A stretch of 55,772 nucleotides of DNA from Bacteroidota bacterium (GTDB lineage: Bacteria; Bacteroidota; Ignavibacteria; UBA10030; BY39): contig JAUXOG010000077.1 in NCBI GenBank assembly GCA_030682385.1, positions 1-55,772 of the forward strand, in the 5' to 3' direction. Positions 34,905 through 43,653 of this stretch are shown here, in pieces (the stretch's first letter is position 1; each line of letters opens with the position of its first letter). The translations under genes were made by a program, and so were the position numbers. Below the pieces are notes generated by a model. The model worked only from the letters and a program-made list of their open reading frames with translations. It searched no databases and was not told the origin of the DNA.

Positions 34905-37001
34905 TTATTCCTCTTCTTCAGTTTTACTCTTTTCGTAATCAGCAATTATTTTATCCATAATTTCTCGTGGCACTTCTTCATAGAACGAGAATTTTTGTTT
35001 ATGGATACCACGACCTTGAGTCATCGATCGGAGAGTTGTTGAATATCTGAAAAGTTCCTTCAACGGTACGAGTGCTTTTATAACTTGATTATGTGAAAGA
35101 GCCTCCATACCAAGAATTTTTCCTCTGCGGCTCGAAATATCGCCCATTACGTCGCCCATATAATCTTCGGGAACAGTTACTTCAATTTCGTAAATTGGTT
35201 CTAACAAAATTGGTTTAGCTTCTTTAAAACCTTTTTTGAAACCCATCCGTCCTGCAATTTTAAATGAATGTTCATCAGAATCTACCGAGTGCGCCGAACC
35301 GTAGAACAGAGTAACTTTTACGTCAATAACTTTGCATCCGGCTACTACGCCTCCCACCATTGCTTCTACGACACCTTTTTCAACAGCAGGTATGAAACGG
35401 CCTGGGACTACTCCGCCGACGATTGCATCTACAAATTCGAAACCTTCGCCTCTTGGTTTAGGTTCAATTTTAAGAAATACATGCCCAAATTGTCCACGTC
35501 CACCGCTTTGCTTTTTGTGCTTGTATTCCATTTCTTTACATACACCTTTAATAGTTTCACGGTAAGGAAGTTTCGGTTCAACCAAGTCAACATCAACACC
35601 AAAACGGGCTTTTAATCTTTGTGCAATAATAGTTAAATGTAACTCTCCTTGTCCGCTTACAACTGTTTGCCGCAATTCAGGATCAACTTTAACAATAAAA
35701 GTTAAATCTTCAGCATGCAATGTATGCAATCCGTTTGCAACTTTATCTTCATCACCTTTCGCTTTCGAAACTATCGCCATGCTTATTACAGGTTCAGGAA
35801 ATATAATTGCAGGAATCGTTATTAGTGCCGATTTACTGCTTAATGTGTTGTTTGTATGAGTGTCTTTAAGTTTCACCGCAGTGCCAATATCGCCGGCGAA
35901 TAATTTTCCAGTTTCCTTCCGTTCTCTACCGTTTAAAATATATATCTGACTCAGCCTTTCAGATTTACCATTTGTTTGATTGATAAGATCGAGTCCGGAA
36001 AATATTGAGCCCGAATAAACCTTAAAAAAAGACATCTCCCCTAAATGCGATTCAGCCAGAGTTTTAAAAATAAACATTACTGGAGTTCCAGTCGAATCAC
36101 ATTTTAAATCTTGTGTATTTGATGTCCCTGATACTACAGCTACTTTAGAACCCATATCAACAGGATTGGGGCAGTAGTCAACGATAAAATCCAAGCACGA
36201 TGCGATTCCAATTAAATGCGTACCCGCTGAACACAAGATCGGGAAAATTTTCCGCAGTCGAATAGCTGACTTTAAACCCGTAACGATTTCGGATTCAGTT
36301 AATGTACCGTTTTCGAAAAAATTATTTATAAGCGTTTCATCCGATTCGGCAATTTTTTCGATTAATTGAGTGCGCAACTCTTGGGCTTTGGTCAACAATT
36401 CAGAAGGGATATCCGATTCAGTATATTTTCCCTTTCCGTCGCGATTATATTTTAGAACTTTCATTCTAAGAACATCAACAATTTCTTCGAAGCCCAACCC
36501 CTGCCGAACGGGAAATTGGATAGGCATAACATCGTTACCGAATCTTTCTTTTGCTGCGCTTACAGTTTTTTCGAAATCTGCATTCTCGTTATCCAGTTTA
36601 TTAATTAAAAATACAGCAGCGTTCTTGTATTCTTTTGTATATTCCCATACAATTTCAGAACCTACCTCAACACCTTCGGCTGCCTTCAAAAACATTAAAG
36701 CTGTATCAGTTACAGAAAGAGCACATTTTACTTCTCCGGTAAAATCCGAATAACCGGGTGTATCTAAAATATTTATTTTGTTATTCTTCCATTCGCAATG
36801 CAGCATGGATGTGCTGATTGAAATTTTTCGTTCGATTTCATCAGGTTGGAAATCTGAAATTGTATTTGAATCTTCAACTTTGCCAATTCGGTTAGTAGCA
36901 CCTGATGTATAAAGTAATGCTTCCGAAAACGAGGTCTTACCGGAATGTCCATGCCCGATTAAGGAAATATTTCGAATGTGTTCCGAGGTAAACTCCTTCA
37001 T
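34905..37001 (-). CDS. EF-G-like translational GTPase (paralog, not canonical FusA)
   Basis: 698-residue GTPase with full EF-G domain order. G1 reads G-H-G-H-S-G-K-T (16-23) in place of the usual GHVDHGKT/GHIDAGKT; the switch I segment reads ERKISIS where canonical EF-G has ERGITI; G3 is DTPGYSDF and G4 NKLD. The C-terminal domains IV and V are complete (GGRGQFGHVFLKIEP and PLKELFRYSTTLRSMTQGRG). This matches the EF-G-like/EF-G2 subfamily. Its neighbours are a HIT protein and DUF948/YtxH stress proteins, not rpsL/rpsG/tuf, which supports a specialised role such as recycling or stress translation. Confidence 0.88.
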   Translation of the reverse strand: MKEFTSEHIRNISLIGHGHSGKTSFSEALLYTSGATNRIGKVEDSNTISDFQPDEIERKISISTSMLHCEWKNNKINILDTPGYSDFTGEVKCALSVTDTALMFLKAAEGVEVGSEIVWEYTKEYKNAAVFLINKLDNENADFEKTVSAAKERFGNDVMPIQFPVRQGLGFEEIVDVLRMKVLKYNRDGKGKYTESDIPSELLTKAQELRTQLIEKIAESDETLINNFFENGTLTESEIVTGLKSAIRLRKIFPILCSAGTHLIGIASCLDFIVDYCPNPVDMGSKVAVVSGTSNTQDLKCDSTGTPVMFIFKTLAESHLGEMSFFKVYSGSIFSGLDLINQTNGKSERLSQIYILNGRERKETGKLFAGDIGTAVKLKDTHTNNTLSSKSALITIPAIIFPEPVISMAIVSKAKGDEDKVANGLHTLHAEDLTFIVKVDPELRQTVVSGQGELHLTIIAQRLKARFGVDVDLVEPKLPYRETIKGVCKEMEYKHKKQSGGRGQFGHVFLKIEPKPRGEGFEFVDAIVGGVVPGRFIPAVEKGVVEAMVGGVVAGCKVIDVKVTLFYGSAHSVDSDEHSFKIAGRMGFKKGFKEAKPILLEPIYEIEVTVPEDYMGDVMGDISSRRGKILGMEALSHNQVIKALVPLKELFRYSTTLRSMTQGRGIHKQKFSFYEEVPREIMDKIIADYEKSKTEEEE

Positions 37002-37059
37002 AACGCTTTATATTCTCCTATGGATAAAATGATTTAAATTATTTTTATTGATTATCAGC

Positions 37060-37446
37060 TTAATTTTTTAAACGTTCGATAAAAGCCCGAACTCCTTTTA
37101 CAATAGCGCCAAAGAAAGAAACAGCATCAAGAACCGGTTCTTCTATTCTTCTTTGAATTCTTTGTTCAAAGGCAACAACGTCGTCGGCAATTTTTTTAAT
37201 AGAATTGATTGAATAGATTACTCCGTCAATCTGCTTCTCGATGTTTTCTGTAACTTGATCTATCCTTTGGGCTGTTTTAGATAAGTTCTCAAATACAGGA
37301 GTGGCTTTTGAGGTGATTTGGTTGATATCCTTTTCGATATTGCAAAAGGAAGAAGTGATTTTTTTTATCGCAAATATCAAATAAATAGATAATATTGATA
37401 CGCATAAAAGAGCAATTATTTGAACAAAGGTTAATAAGGTTTCCAC
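37060..37446 (-). CDS. DUF948 family membrane-anchored coiled-coil protein
   Basis: 128-residue protein with one N-terminal TM helix (about 5-27) and a coiled-coil body rich in E, I, K and Q, of the DUF948 type. It uses a GTG start, decided by an AAGGAG Shine-Dalgarno 8-9 bases upstream. It follows the YtxH gene by 26 bp, a common pairing. General-stress or envelope role suspected; mechanism unknown. Confidence 0.83.
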   Translation of the reverse strand: METLLTFVQIIALLCVSILSIYLIFAIKKITSSFCNIEKDINQITSKATPVFENLSKTAQRIDQVTENIEKQIDGVIYSINSIKKIADDVVAFEQRIQRRIEEPVLDAVSFFGAIVKGVRAFIERLKN

Positions 37447-37472
37447 ATCAATTTCTCCTTGAGTGTTCTTTA

Positions 37473-37856
37473 TTATGAACGTTCTTTTTTATATGTTTCA
37501 ACTCCTGCGTGCACTGCATCTTTAATTCGCTTTCCTTCATCGGTAGCTTTTTCACGAACTTGAGACACAATTTTTTCGGCGTCGCCTAAAATCTCTTCAG
37601 CTTTTTTCTTTGCGTCGGTGATTATAGCTTCCGATTGCTTCTTTCCCTCTCTAATCAAAAATAATGCTTTTTCTTTTGCAATTTTCAGATACTCTTCAGC
37701 ATCCTGTTTTAAATCGGTAGCTTTTTGTTTAATATCTTGTCTGAGTTCTTTACCCGGTTTTGGGGCGTAAAGCAGAGCCACTATTGCTCCGATAACACTA
37801 CCGGCTAAAAAGCCCATTAAAAAACCTTTTGCCATTTTGTTGTCTTCCGTTGCCAT
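37473..37856 (-). CDS. YtxH domain protein
   Basis: 127-residue protein: KGFLMGFLAGSVIGAIVALLYAPKPGKELRQ gives the glycine-rich TM helix and conserved LYAPKPGKELR motif of YtxH proteins, followed by a long Lys/Glu helix. Good GGAG Shine-Dalgarno before ATG. First gene of the ytxH-DUF948-EF-G-HIT-ATPase run. Stress-associated small membrane protein family, function not defined. Confidence 0.88.
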   Translation of the reverse strand: MATEDNKMAKGFLMGFLAGSVIGAIVALLYAPKPGKELRQDIKQKATDLKQDAEEYLKIAKEKALFLIREGKKQSEAIITDAKKKAEEILGDAEKIVSQVREKATDEGKRIKDAVHAGVETYKKERS

Positions 37857-37961
37857 AACATCTCCTTTTAATATTGTTTTAAGGTGTTGTTAATTGTGTA
37901 GGAAATTACGAAGTTAATGCCTAAAAAGCAAGAAAAACGTAAACTGAAGTCAACAAATTAT

Positions 37962-37990
37962 TTGTTTTTTAGCCAAATATGTAATATAAT
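37962..37990 (+). promoter_or_regulatory. promoter of the 10-TM protein gene
   Basis: TTGTTT (37962-37967), 17-bp spacer, TATAAT (37985-37990). Initiation near 37997 gives a leader of about 30 bases before ATG 38027. Confidence 0.6.
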
Positions 37991-38026
37991 TAACAAAAAT
38001 TATTAACAATACTCCTTTTTACTATT

Positions 38027-39133
38027 ATGTGGAAAACAACTGATGGCAGTACCGGAAGATTAATTCAGCTTTGTCTGGGTTATTTCTTCTTTTATTTAAT
38101 CTTTGGCACGACTGTTAAATATTTTACCGACTACCTGGTACAACAGATGACTGACCCTGCTACATTTAAGGCAATGCAAGTCAGAATGAATATGGAATTC
38201 TTAGTTTACAGTACGATGGGTGGAAATTTAATTTGCCTATTGATTGTGTTAGTATTTCGATGGTACAAACTAAAATCTAATTATTCAATTCAAGCAGCAG
38301 GTGTGAAATACCCGGTTGAATTTTTATACATAATACCATCAGGAATAATGACAGCAGTAATAATACCGACCACCACCCTAATGTTCACACTACCAATATC
38401 AATTATGGTGGCGATGGTTATAATGCGTGGCAGTATAATTGTAATTTCACGAATAATAGATGCCATACAGATTAAACAGAAAATTTTGAAAAGGAAGGTT
38501 TACATTCAGGAAGAAATTGCAGTTTTATTTGCAATATTGGCTGTGAGTGTTCATTTATTTTACGATCGTGGGAATTCAAGTTTTGATTTTATTACCTATA
38601 CTCCAGCTATGATAATTTTAGGAAGCTATTTAGTGGCTTATTCAATTCGGCTTTATATAATGAATTATTATAAAAACACGAGGGGCAAAGGAGTACCTCA
38701 GGACAACAAGGGCTTTTTTGCTATCGAGCAAATTTCAGCCGGGATCACGGTGTTGATTGTCGGATTTATATTGTTTAACATCAGCGATCCTGAATCTTAT
38801 CAGGTTAAACTTTTCCAAGAAGCGTTGACGCAACCAACTTATCTTTGGGGATGGGAAATTATCGCAGGCACTGTGTTCGGTGTCGTTGCATTCTTTTCGG
38901 TGTTTTTATTTATGTTCAAAGGTCGAACCGCCACTTTCGCCGGTTTAGTAAACCGCTTAACTTCGTTAATTGCAGGGACTGGTGCAACTTTAGTTTTCTA
39001 CTACATTTTTGGAGGTAAATTCCCGAAAAACTCCGATTGGATATCGTTAGGCTTTATACTCGTTGCAGTGGTTTTCTTAACAATCGCCGAGAAGAGGCGG
39101 ACTGCTGAATTGAAAGCTGAGCATGTGATATAA
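38027..39133 (+). CDS. 10-TM membrane protein, possibly DMT/EamA-like transporter
   Basis: 368-residue protein with about ten hydrophobic helices spread evenly along it, the count and spacing of the drug/metabolite transporter fold (5+5 helices). It ends with a basic tail AEKRRTAELK. No signature motif identifies the substrate, and the match to EamA repeats is structural and not clear at residue level. It is an isolated plus-strand gene with its own promoter, ended by a terminator shared with a convergent gene. Confidence 0.65.
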   Translation: MWKTTDGSTGRLIQLCLGYFFFYLIFGTTVKYFTDYLVQQMTDPATFKAMQVRMNMEFLVYSTMGGNLICLLIVLVFRWYKLKSNYSIQAAGVKYPVEFLYIIPSGIMTAVIIPTTTLMFTLPISIMVAMVIMRGSIIVISRIIDAIQIKQKILKRKVYIQEEIAVLFAILAVSVHLFYDRGNSSFDFITYTPAMIILGSYLVAYSIRLYIMNYYKNTRGKGVPQDNKGFFAIEQISAGITVLIVGFILFNISDPESYQVKLFQEALTQPTYLWGWEIIAGTVFGVVAFFSVFLFMFKGRTATFAGLVNRLTSLIAGTGATLVFYYIFGGKFPKNSDWISLGFILVAVVFLTIAEKRRTAELKAEHVI

Positions 39134-39140
39134 TAATGAA

Positions 39141-39198
39141 TAATGAATTTCGAATGGCGAAGTCGCCCCGATAGAATCGGGGCAAAATTCATAATTCG
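39141..39198. repeat. nested palindromes, REP-like intergenic element
   Basis: Inner hairpin GCCCCGAT / ATCGGGGC with AGA loop (39165-39183) overlaps a second hairpin GGCGA-AG-TCGCC (39156-39167), so the two exclude each other. Imperfect outer arms TAATGAATTTCG and CAAAATTCATAA enclose them. The GC-rich core in AT-rich surroundings resembles a repetitive extragenic palindrome. Only one copy is evident in this window. Confidence 0.5.
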
Positions 39199-39222
39199 AT
39201 ATTCTTCTAGTATTTATAAAAG

Positions 39223-39261
39223 AAAACCGCTAAGGTGTTAATGTCTTAGCGGTTTTTATTT
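39223..39261. terminator. bidirectional Rho-independent terminator
   Basis: 12-bp stem AAAACCGCTAAG / CTTAGCGGTTTT (39223-39234, 39245-39256) with a 10-base loop; T-rich exits on both strands. It serves the convergent 10-TM and P-loop genes. Confidence 0.88.
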
Positions 39262-39276
39262 TTAAAATAATTCTTT

Positions 39277-39993
39277 TTATTTGTTCTTAATATTCCACAA
39301 CTTCGAAGTAGCTCGTTCTAACTCTGCTCCAATTAATTTTGGATCGAGAGTTTTTTCGGGTTCATTCTGAAACACTGCATAAGGAACCTTGACCCCTTTT
39401 ACTTCGATGTAGTCCGGGTCCTTTGCTTCTAACTTATCCCAGTCGTTCACCTTGTAATAAAATTCCATTTTCTCGTCTGGTAACGAATGGTGCAAAATCG
39501 AATGTTCAAGTCCCTTCCGTGCTCGGCGTTGGTTTTTTCGAACTGATTCCTCGTAAGAAACCTTAATATAAACTAACACAGCGTTCTTCAATATATTTTC
39601 ATCTAAGTAACTTAATGCTTCATAAATTCCATTTTCGCCTCCGCGGGCAAATTCTATCAATGTAGTCATGTTGTCATGATAATTCGCATCACGGGCTAAT
39701 TTTTTACGGTATTCTAAGTTAATCCGCTCAATATATAAATTCCAAATAAAGTGTTCTTTGAACCAATATTTTTCATCAGTCCACACTCTCGGCTTCCCAT
39801 GCTTTGTCAGAATATCATCAACCTCAAAGGTTTCCCAAACATAAACAAAATCATCCAACTCTTCAAAGTTAGCAATATGTAAACGATCCAATCGTTCATT
39901 CGCATCGCTGTGTTTCAGATAATCTATTACTTCCGATTTACCTGCAGCGGGTCTTCCAATAATTATCACAATCGGAAAATTATTTTTTCCCAT
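39277..39993 (-). CDS. unrecognised P-loop kinase-like protein
   Basis: 238-residue cytosolic protein. Walker A G-R-P-A-A-G-K-S is at 13-20, in a fold resembling small kinases (adenylylsulfate/zeta-toxin/ATPase kinases). Further conserved-looking stretches: KPRVWTDEKYWFKEHFIWNLY, TLIEFARGGENGIYEALSYL (a possible Walker B strand followed by a glycine turn), and a basic lid RKNQRRARKGLEHS. I cannot name the family or substrate. Its stop lies about 20 bp from the shared terminator and about 35 bp separate it from the 5'-nucleotidase-like gene. Confidence 0.65.
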   Translation of the reverse strand: MGKNNFPIVIIIGRPAAGKSEVIDYLKHSDANERLDRLHIANFEELDDFVYVWETFEVDDILTKHGKPRVWTDEKYWFKEHFIWNLYIERINLEYRKKLARDANYHDNMTTLIEFARGGENGIYEALSYLDENILKNAVLVYIKVSYEESVRKNQRRARKGLEHSILHHSLPDEKMEFYYKVNDWDKLEAKDPDYIEVKGVKVPYAVFQNEPEKTLDPKLIGAELERATSKLWNIKNK

Positions 39994-40029
39994 AATTATA
40001 TTTTGCCTTTCATCATTGTATTTTTATTT

Positions 40030-41526
40030 TTACTTAATTTCTTCAATTCGATTTTCTATTTTGGAATCAATTTCTTTCGTGTTGAGCACTACTTTTCGAA
40101 CTTCATCAAAAACAGTCATGTTCAACTGAATTGCGTTGTTAATTTCTAATCCGAGGTAGCGTTTTGCTTCACCTATAAAGTAATCACTGGCAGCAGCACT
40201 GTAGATTCGATCATCTTCTATTGGTTTTCCTTGAATATCTAATTTTAGAATTTCGATATCGCCCTCTTTTTTTGTCCATTGGCATTTGATGCCTGAAAAT
40301 TGGATGGGCGATTTATCTTTGATGTAATATTTCACTATCGATTTTATTTGCTGTCCGCTCAATTGGAAAGTTGTTAAAATATTATAAAAGGGAAGCACCT
40401 CGAATAAATCTTTTTTGCTCATCTTCCCTGCGGGTAAATCTCTTCTAATGCCGTGATTATTCATAAATGCAATATCAGTTTTTGCTGCAATCCGCTGTGC
40501 ATCTGTGATGAAATTCCCGATGCCGCTTTCGCCGCCGCCCCGTTTCCAGTCCGATTTTAATATTCCAATAATTTCGCTGTAATCTTTTTCTATCGTAATC
40601 TGCATCGAATCGACCAGACTCGAAAGCTGATTCTTGGGTCTATCTGCCCGGAACCAAAGTGGAATCAACTTGCCGTTGAAGCTTGTTACTTTATCGTTTT
40701 CGATAAATAATTCCAATTCGCCTAAGTTTTCGTTGTTACCACCGGCTTGTGCAATTATTACATCGTTAATTAATTTTGGTTTAGTTAAGCGGGTGTGCGA
40801 ATGTGCGCCTATGATTACATCTAATCCACGAACATTGACTGCCAAAACTGAATCGTCGTACACACCCTGGTGAGTTAATGCAATAATCAAATCTGTTTTG
40901 GTATCAATTTCGTTTATATATTTTTGTAACGTCTCAATCGGCGAAAGAACACGAATGCCAACCAAATTGTTTTGATTGACTAATCCGTATAAGTCCTGCG
41001 ACATAATTCCGATAATCCCGATTTTAATACCGGTTTTATCAACGATGATGTAAGGTAAATTATTCAGATGATTCTTTCCCTCGTTATTTACCAAGTTTGC
41101 CGATACTGTTGGGAACTTTGCAATTTTAGTTAACTTAACAAAGTTGTCCTGTGAAATATCAAAATCATGATTACCCGGGCACCAAACTTCGTATCCTATC
41201 ATGTTCATCATTTCGAAAAGAGCACCGCCTAATGCACCTTTGTATTTGTACTCAGTAATAGGGTTTCCAGTCATCACATCACCGGCATCTAACAGCAAAA
41301 CATTTTTTACTCTTTTGATACTGTCGGCAACGAAATATAACTCGTTGAAACCGCCGATTTGTGGTTTCGGATTGTCTCGTACCCAAGCGGCTTCATGTGG
41401 AAGAAAGTTTGAGTGAATATCGTTCGTGTGAAGAATTGTTAAAGCTTTTGGCTGCGAACAGGAAGAATAGAAAAATATAGCCATCGATAACGATAGCATA
41501 AATAAATAAATTTTGGCTTTATACAT
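40030..41526 (-). CDS. 5'-nucleotidase/UshA-like lipoprotein
   Basis: 498-residue exported metallophosphoesterase. The signal peptide ends with a lipobox-like YSSC, so a lipoprotein is likely. N-terminal calcineurin-like domain: H-T-N-D-I-H-S, DAGDVMTG, GNHDFD and GAHSHTR give the two-metal site. The C-terminal 5'-nucleotidase domain contains NNHGIRRDLPAG and VLPFYNILTTFQLSG. It likely hydrolyses extracellular nucleotides or sugar nucleotides for salvage. ATG at 41526 is chosen; an upstream frame start at 41562 lies within a terminator stem. Confidence 0.9.
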   Translation of the reverse strand: MYKAKIYLFMLSLSMAIFFYSSCSQPKALTILHTNDIHSNFLPHEAAWVRDNPKPQIGGFNELYFVADSIKRVKNVLLLDAGDVMTGNPITEYKYKGALGGALFEMMNMIGYEVWCPGNHDFDISQDNFVKLTKIAKFPTVSANLVNNEGKNHLNNLPYIIVDKTGIKIGIIGIMSQDLYGLVNQNNLVGIRVLSPIETLQKYINEIDTKTDLIIALTHQGVYDDSVLAVNVRGLDVIIGAHSHTRLTKPKLINDVIIAQAGGNNENLGELELFIENDKVTSFNGKLIPLWFRADRPKNQLSSLVDSMQITIEKDYSEIIGILKSDWKRGGGESGIGNFITDAQRIAAKTDIAFMNNHGIRRDLPAGKMSKKDLFEVLPFYNILTTFQLSGQQIKSIVKYYIKDKSPIQFSGIKCQWTKKEGDIEILKLDIQGKPIEDDRIYSAAASDYFIGEAKRYLGLEINNAIQLNMTVFDEVRKVVLNTKEIDSKIENRIEEIK

Positions 41527-41552
41527 TTTATTAACCAGTATTTTTAAATATA

Positions 41553-41580
41553 GAAAAACCAATCTTTTTTACAGATTGGC
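41553..41580 (-). terminator. Rho-independent terminator
   Basis: Minus strand CCAATCT / AGATTGG, 7-bp stem with a 7-base loop (stem 41559-41579), followed by TTTTTC. It separates the mS38-like ORF from the 5'-nucleotidase-like gene. Confidence 0.75.
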
Positions 41581-41613
41581 TTTCACGAATTAGTCATTTA
41601 TAGTAGATATATG

Positions 41614-41709
41614 TTAACGAATCTTCTTCTTATGTCGGTTCTTTCGCAAACGTTTTTTTCGTTTGTGAGTCGACATTTTATGACGTTTTCTTTTTTTACC
41701 ACAAGGCAT
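41614..41709 (-). CDS. 31-residue AURKAIP1/COX24 (mS38)-like basic protein
   Basis: Very small gene encoding a highly basic peptide that begins MPCGKKRKRHKMSTHK and continues with RKKRLRKNRHKKK. Over half of the residues are Lys, Arg or His. It matches the short bacterial proteins of FCB genomes annotated as AURKAIP1/COX24 domain, related to mitochondrial ribosomal protein mS38, so ribosome association is likely. ATG start with an AAAGGAATAAT stretch just upstream. It lies 24 bp after the TPR gene and is followed by a terminator. Confidence 0.85.
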   Translation of the reverse strand: MPCGKKRKRHKMSTHKRKKRLRKNRHKKKIR

Positions 41710-41733
41710 GTATTATTCCTTTAAATTATAGTG

Positions 41734-42339
41734 TTAATTAATTAAATGTTGTTGTAAAATTTGTTTCGCTTTTTCAGCGACCGAAGATGTAGAATCAAGT
41801 GCTATACATTTGTTGAACCAAAAAGCGGCTTTTTCAGAATTTCCATTTTGCCAATTTACGATGCCCAAATTAAAATGTCCCAAAACATGTTTGGGAGAAT
41901 ATTTTAGGGCTTCTTGCATTGTGCTTATCGCAGTATCGAAATATTCTTTCTGTTTTAATGTATCCTCGTAAGCCATCTGATAATAGCTAACACCGAGATC
42001 GATGCGTGCATCAGCATTTTTCGGGTTATGGAGTAAATACTCATTGTAAGTTTCGATAGATTTGAAGAGGTTACCGCTATCTTGATAAAGATGTGCCAGA
42101 TTCAACAACGATTCGATGTCTGATGGATTCTCTTTGATTACTTTTTCGAGTCGGACAATTTCAGCCTTCATACTTTCCATTTGAGCGACGTCGTGCGAAT
42201 GCTGTTCATCTTCGTTATGAACGGACCCTTCATGTTCTGTGGATTGTTGAGGTGCAGCAGGTTGACGTGTAAGATATACTATCAATGCAATTGATGCAAT
42301 TATTGCTGCTATCGCAAATAAGTGTTTTGAATTTTTCAT
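41734..42339 (-). CDS. membrane-anchored TPR protein
   Basis: 201-residue protein with one N-terminal TM helix (about 7-25), a His/Glu-rich linker (EHEGSVHNEDEQHSHD, possibly metal-binding) and three to four TPR units: LNLAHLYQDSGNLFKSIETY, IDLGVSYYQMAYED and FNLGIVNWQNGNSEKAAFWF. Probably periplasmic scaffold. The ATG at 42339 follows a TTG codon that is less likely the start. It is 12 bp from HU. Confidence 0.82.
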   Translation of the reverse strand: MKNSKHLFAIAAIIASIALIVYLTRQPAAPQQSTEHEGSVHNEDEQHSHDVAQMESMKAEIVRLEKVIKENPSDIESLLNLAHLYQDSGNLFKSIETYNEYLLHNPKNADARIDLGVSYYQMAYEDTLKQKEYFDTAISTMQEALKYSPKHVLGHFNLGIVNWQNGNSEKAAFWFNKCIALDSTSSVAEKAKQILQQHLIN

Positions 42340-42351
42340 CAATTATTACTT

Positions 42352-42669
42352 TTAAGGTTCAGTACGGCCCCAATTAGGTTGTGTTCTCTTTAAATTTTCG
42401 TTTACATTGGATTTCAATTCTTTTGAAACTTTAAAAAGTGGAACAAAATGTTCGTCAACCTGAACCTGTGCACCGGTTCGAGGATTGCGTGCCATCCGTC
42501 CTTTTCGCTTTTTCACTTTAAAACTTCCGAAGCCGCGAATTTCAATATTTTTGCCTTCTTTCAAGGCGTTAATTACGGTGGATATAAATCCATCTACTAC
42601 TGCTTCAGTTTCGACTTTCGTGAGTCCGGTCGCTGAAGCAATTACATCAACAATATCAGCTTTAGTCAA
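42352..42669 (-). CDS. HU/IHF family DNA-binding protein
   Basis: 105-residue nucleoid protein: MTKADIVDVIASATGL, then EIRGFGSFKVKKRKGRMARNPRTG, the arm sequence with the NPRTG intercalation motif. The C-terminal tail (about 15 residues past the usual end) is longer than typical. It starts with TTG, decided by GGAGG seven bases upstream; an ATG nearby is out of frame. HU versus IHF subunit cannot be told. Confidence 0.94.
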   Translation of the reverse strand: MTKADIVDVIASATGLTKVETEAVVDGFISTVINALKEGKNIEIRGFGSFKVKKRKGRMARNPRTGAQVQVDEHFVPLFKVSKELKSNVNENLKRTQPNWGRTEP

Positions 42670-42695
42670 TTGTTTCCTCCATAAGTTAATGTTCC

Positions 42696-43601
42696 TTAGG
42701 GGTTAATTAATTTATATTGTAAAATTGGGTGTTTAAATATTTCGTCTTTCAGATTAAAGAAATCGCCAAGTTTTGTTTCGCCCAAAAAACGATCTACAAA
42801 GGTTTTCCGTTTAACTTCTTTTACTACTGCCGGTTCGCCTTTTATACCGGCTAATTCTGCTGCAATTTTCAGTGCATCTTCATAAGTCCCGAGTGTATCG
42901 ACGAGCTTCATTTCTAATGCTGCTTTACCGGTAAAAACCCGACCATCAGCATACTCGATTGCTTTTTTTCTATCCAACTTACGTTCGCTGCCGACTATAT
43001 CAATAAATTGCAAATGCACATCGTCCATCAGATTTTGGAAGTATTGTTTATCTTCTTTTGTCATTTCACGGAATGGATTACCTGAATCCTTGTACTTCCC
43101 CGACTTAACCGTATTCATTTCTATTCCAAGTTTTTGAAACAACGGATCCATTCTGAGAAACTGTGAAATAACGCCGATGCTTCCTGTCAATGTTCCTGGA
43201 TTTGCTACGATTAAGTTTGCACCACAAGCAACATAATATCCACCGCTTGCAGCAACCGAACCCATCGACACAACAACCGGTTTACCCGATTCACGTGTTT
43301 GTTTTACTTCGTTGTAGATTTCATGACTGGCAACAACACCACCACCAGGCGAATCAACTCTGAATAATACAGCTTTTATCGATTTGTCTTTCCGATACTT
43401 CTTAAATAGTTTTACAATTTTTTCAGACTCTACAATTACACCTTTTAATTCGATCAGTGCAATTTTTTCGCCTTTACCGGAAATATATTCGATATCTTCT
43501 TCTTGTTCAACAAAAAAAGAAGAAATCAAAAAGAAAATTCCGGCACTTATAACTAACAACACTACAATAATACCAAAAAACCATTTTGAAGATTTATTCA
43601 T
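42696..43601 (-). CDS. sppA: signal peptide peptidase SppA (short form)
   Basis: 301-residue membrane-bound serine protease that degrades cleaved signal peptides. One N-terminal TM helix (7-29), SPGGGVVASHEIY, catalytic Ser119 in SVAASGGYYVA, and the general-base Lys in NTVKSGKYKDSGNPFR (about 167-171). Single-domain length as in Bacillus SppA. Neighbour of HU and a CNNM gene. Confidence 0.94.
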   Translation of the reverse strand: MNKSSKWFFGIIVVLLVISAGIFFLISSFFVEQEEDIEYISGKGEKIALIELKGVIVESEKIVKLFKKYRKDKSIKAVLFRVDSPGGGVVASHEIYNEVKQTRESGKPVVVSMGSVAASGGYYVACGANLIVANPGTLTGSIGVISQFLRMDPLFQKLGIEMNTVKSGKYKDSGNPFREMTKEDKQYFQNLMDDVHLQFIDIVGSERKLDRKKAIEYADGRVFTGKAALEMKLVDTLGTYEDALKIAAELAGIKGEPAVVKEVKRKTFVDRFLGETKLGDFFNLKDEIFKHPILQYKLINP

Positions 43602-43653
43602 TCCTATAACCTATTGATTTTGCATATAATTATACGAAATCTATGAATGAAAG

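Noticed and set aside
35268-35615. Plus-strand open frame of 115 codons
   Set aside because: Antisense shadow of the EF-G-like gene; composition has no protein family signal.
32852-37856. A complete defence island
   Set aside because: Only the Sll1717-type ATPase hints at defence; no nuclease, methylase, toxin pair, reverse transcriptase or integrase is nearby.
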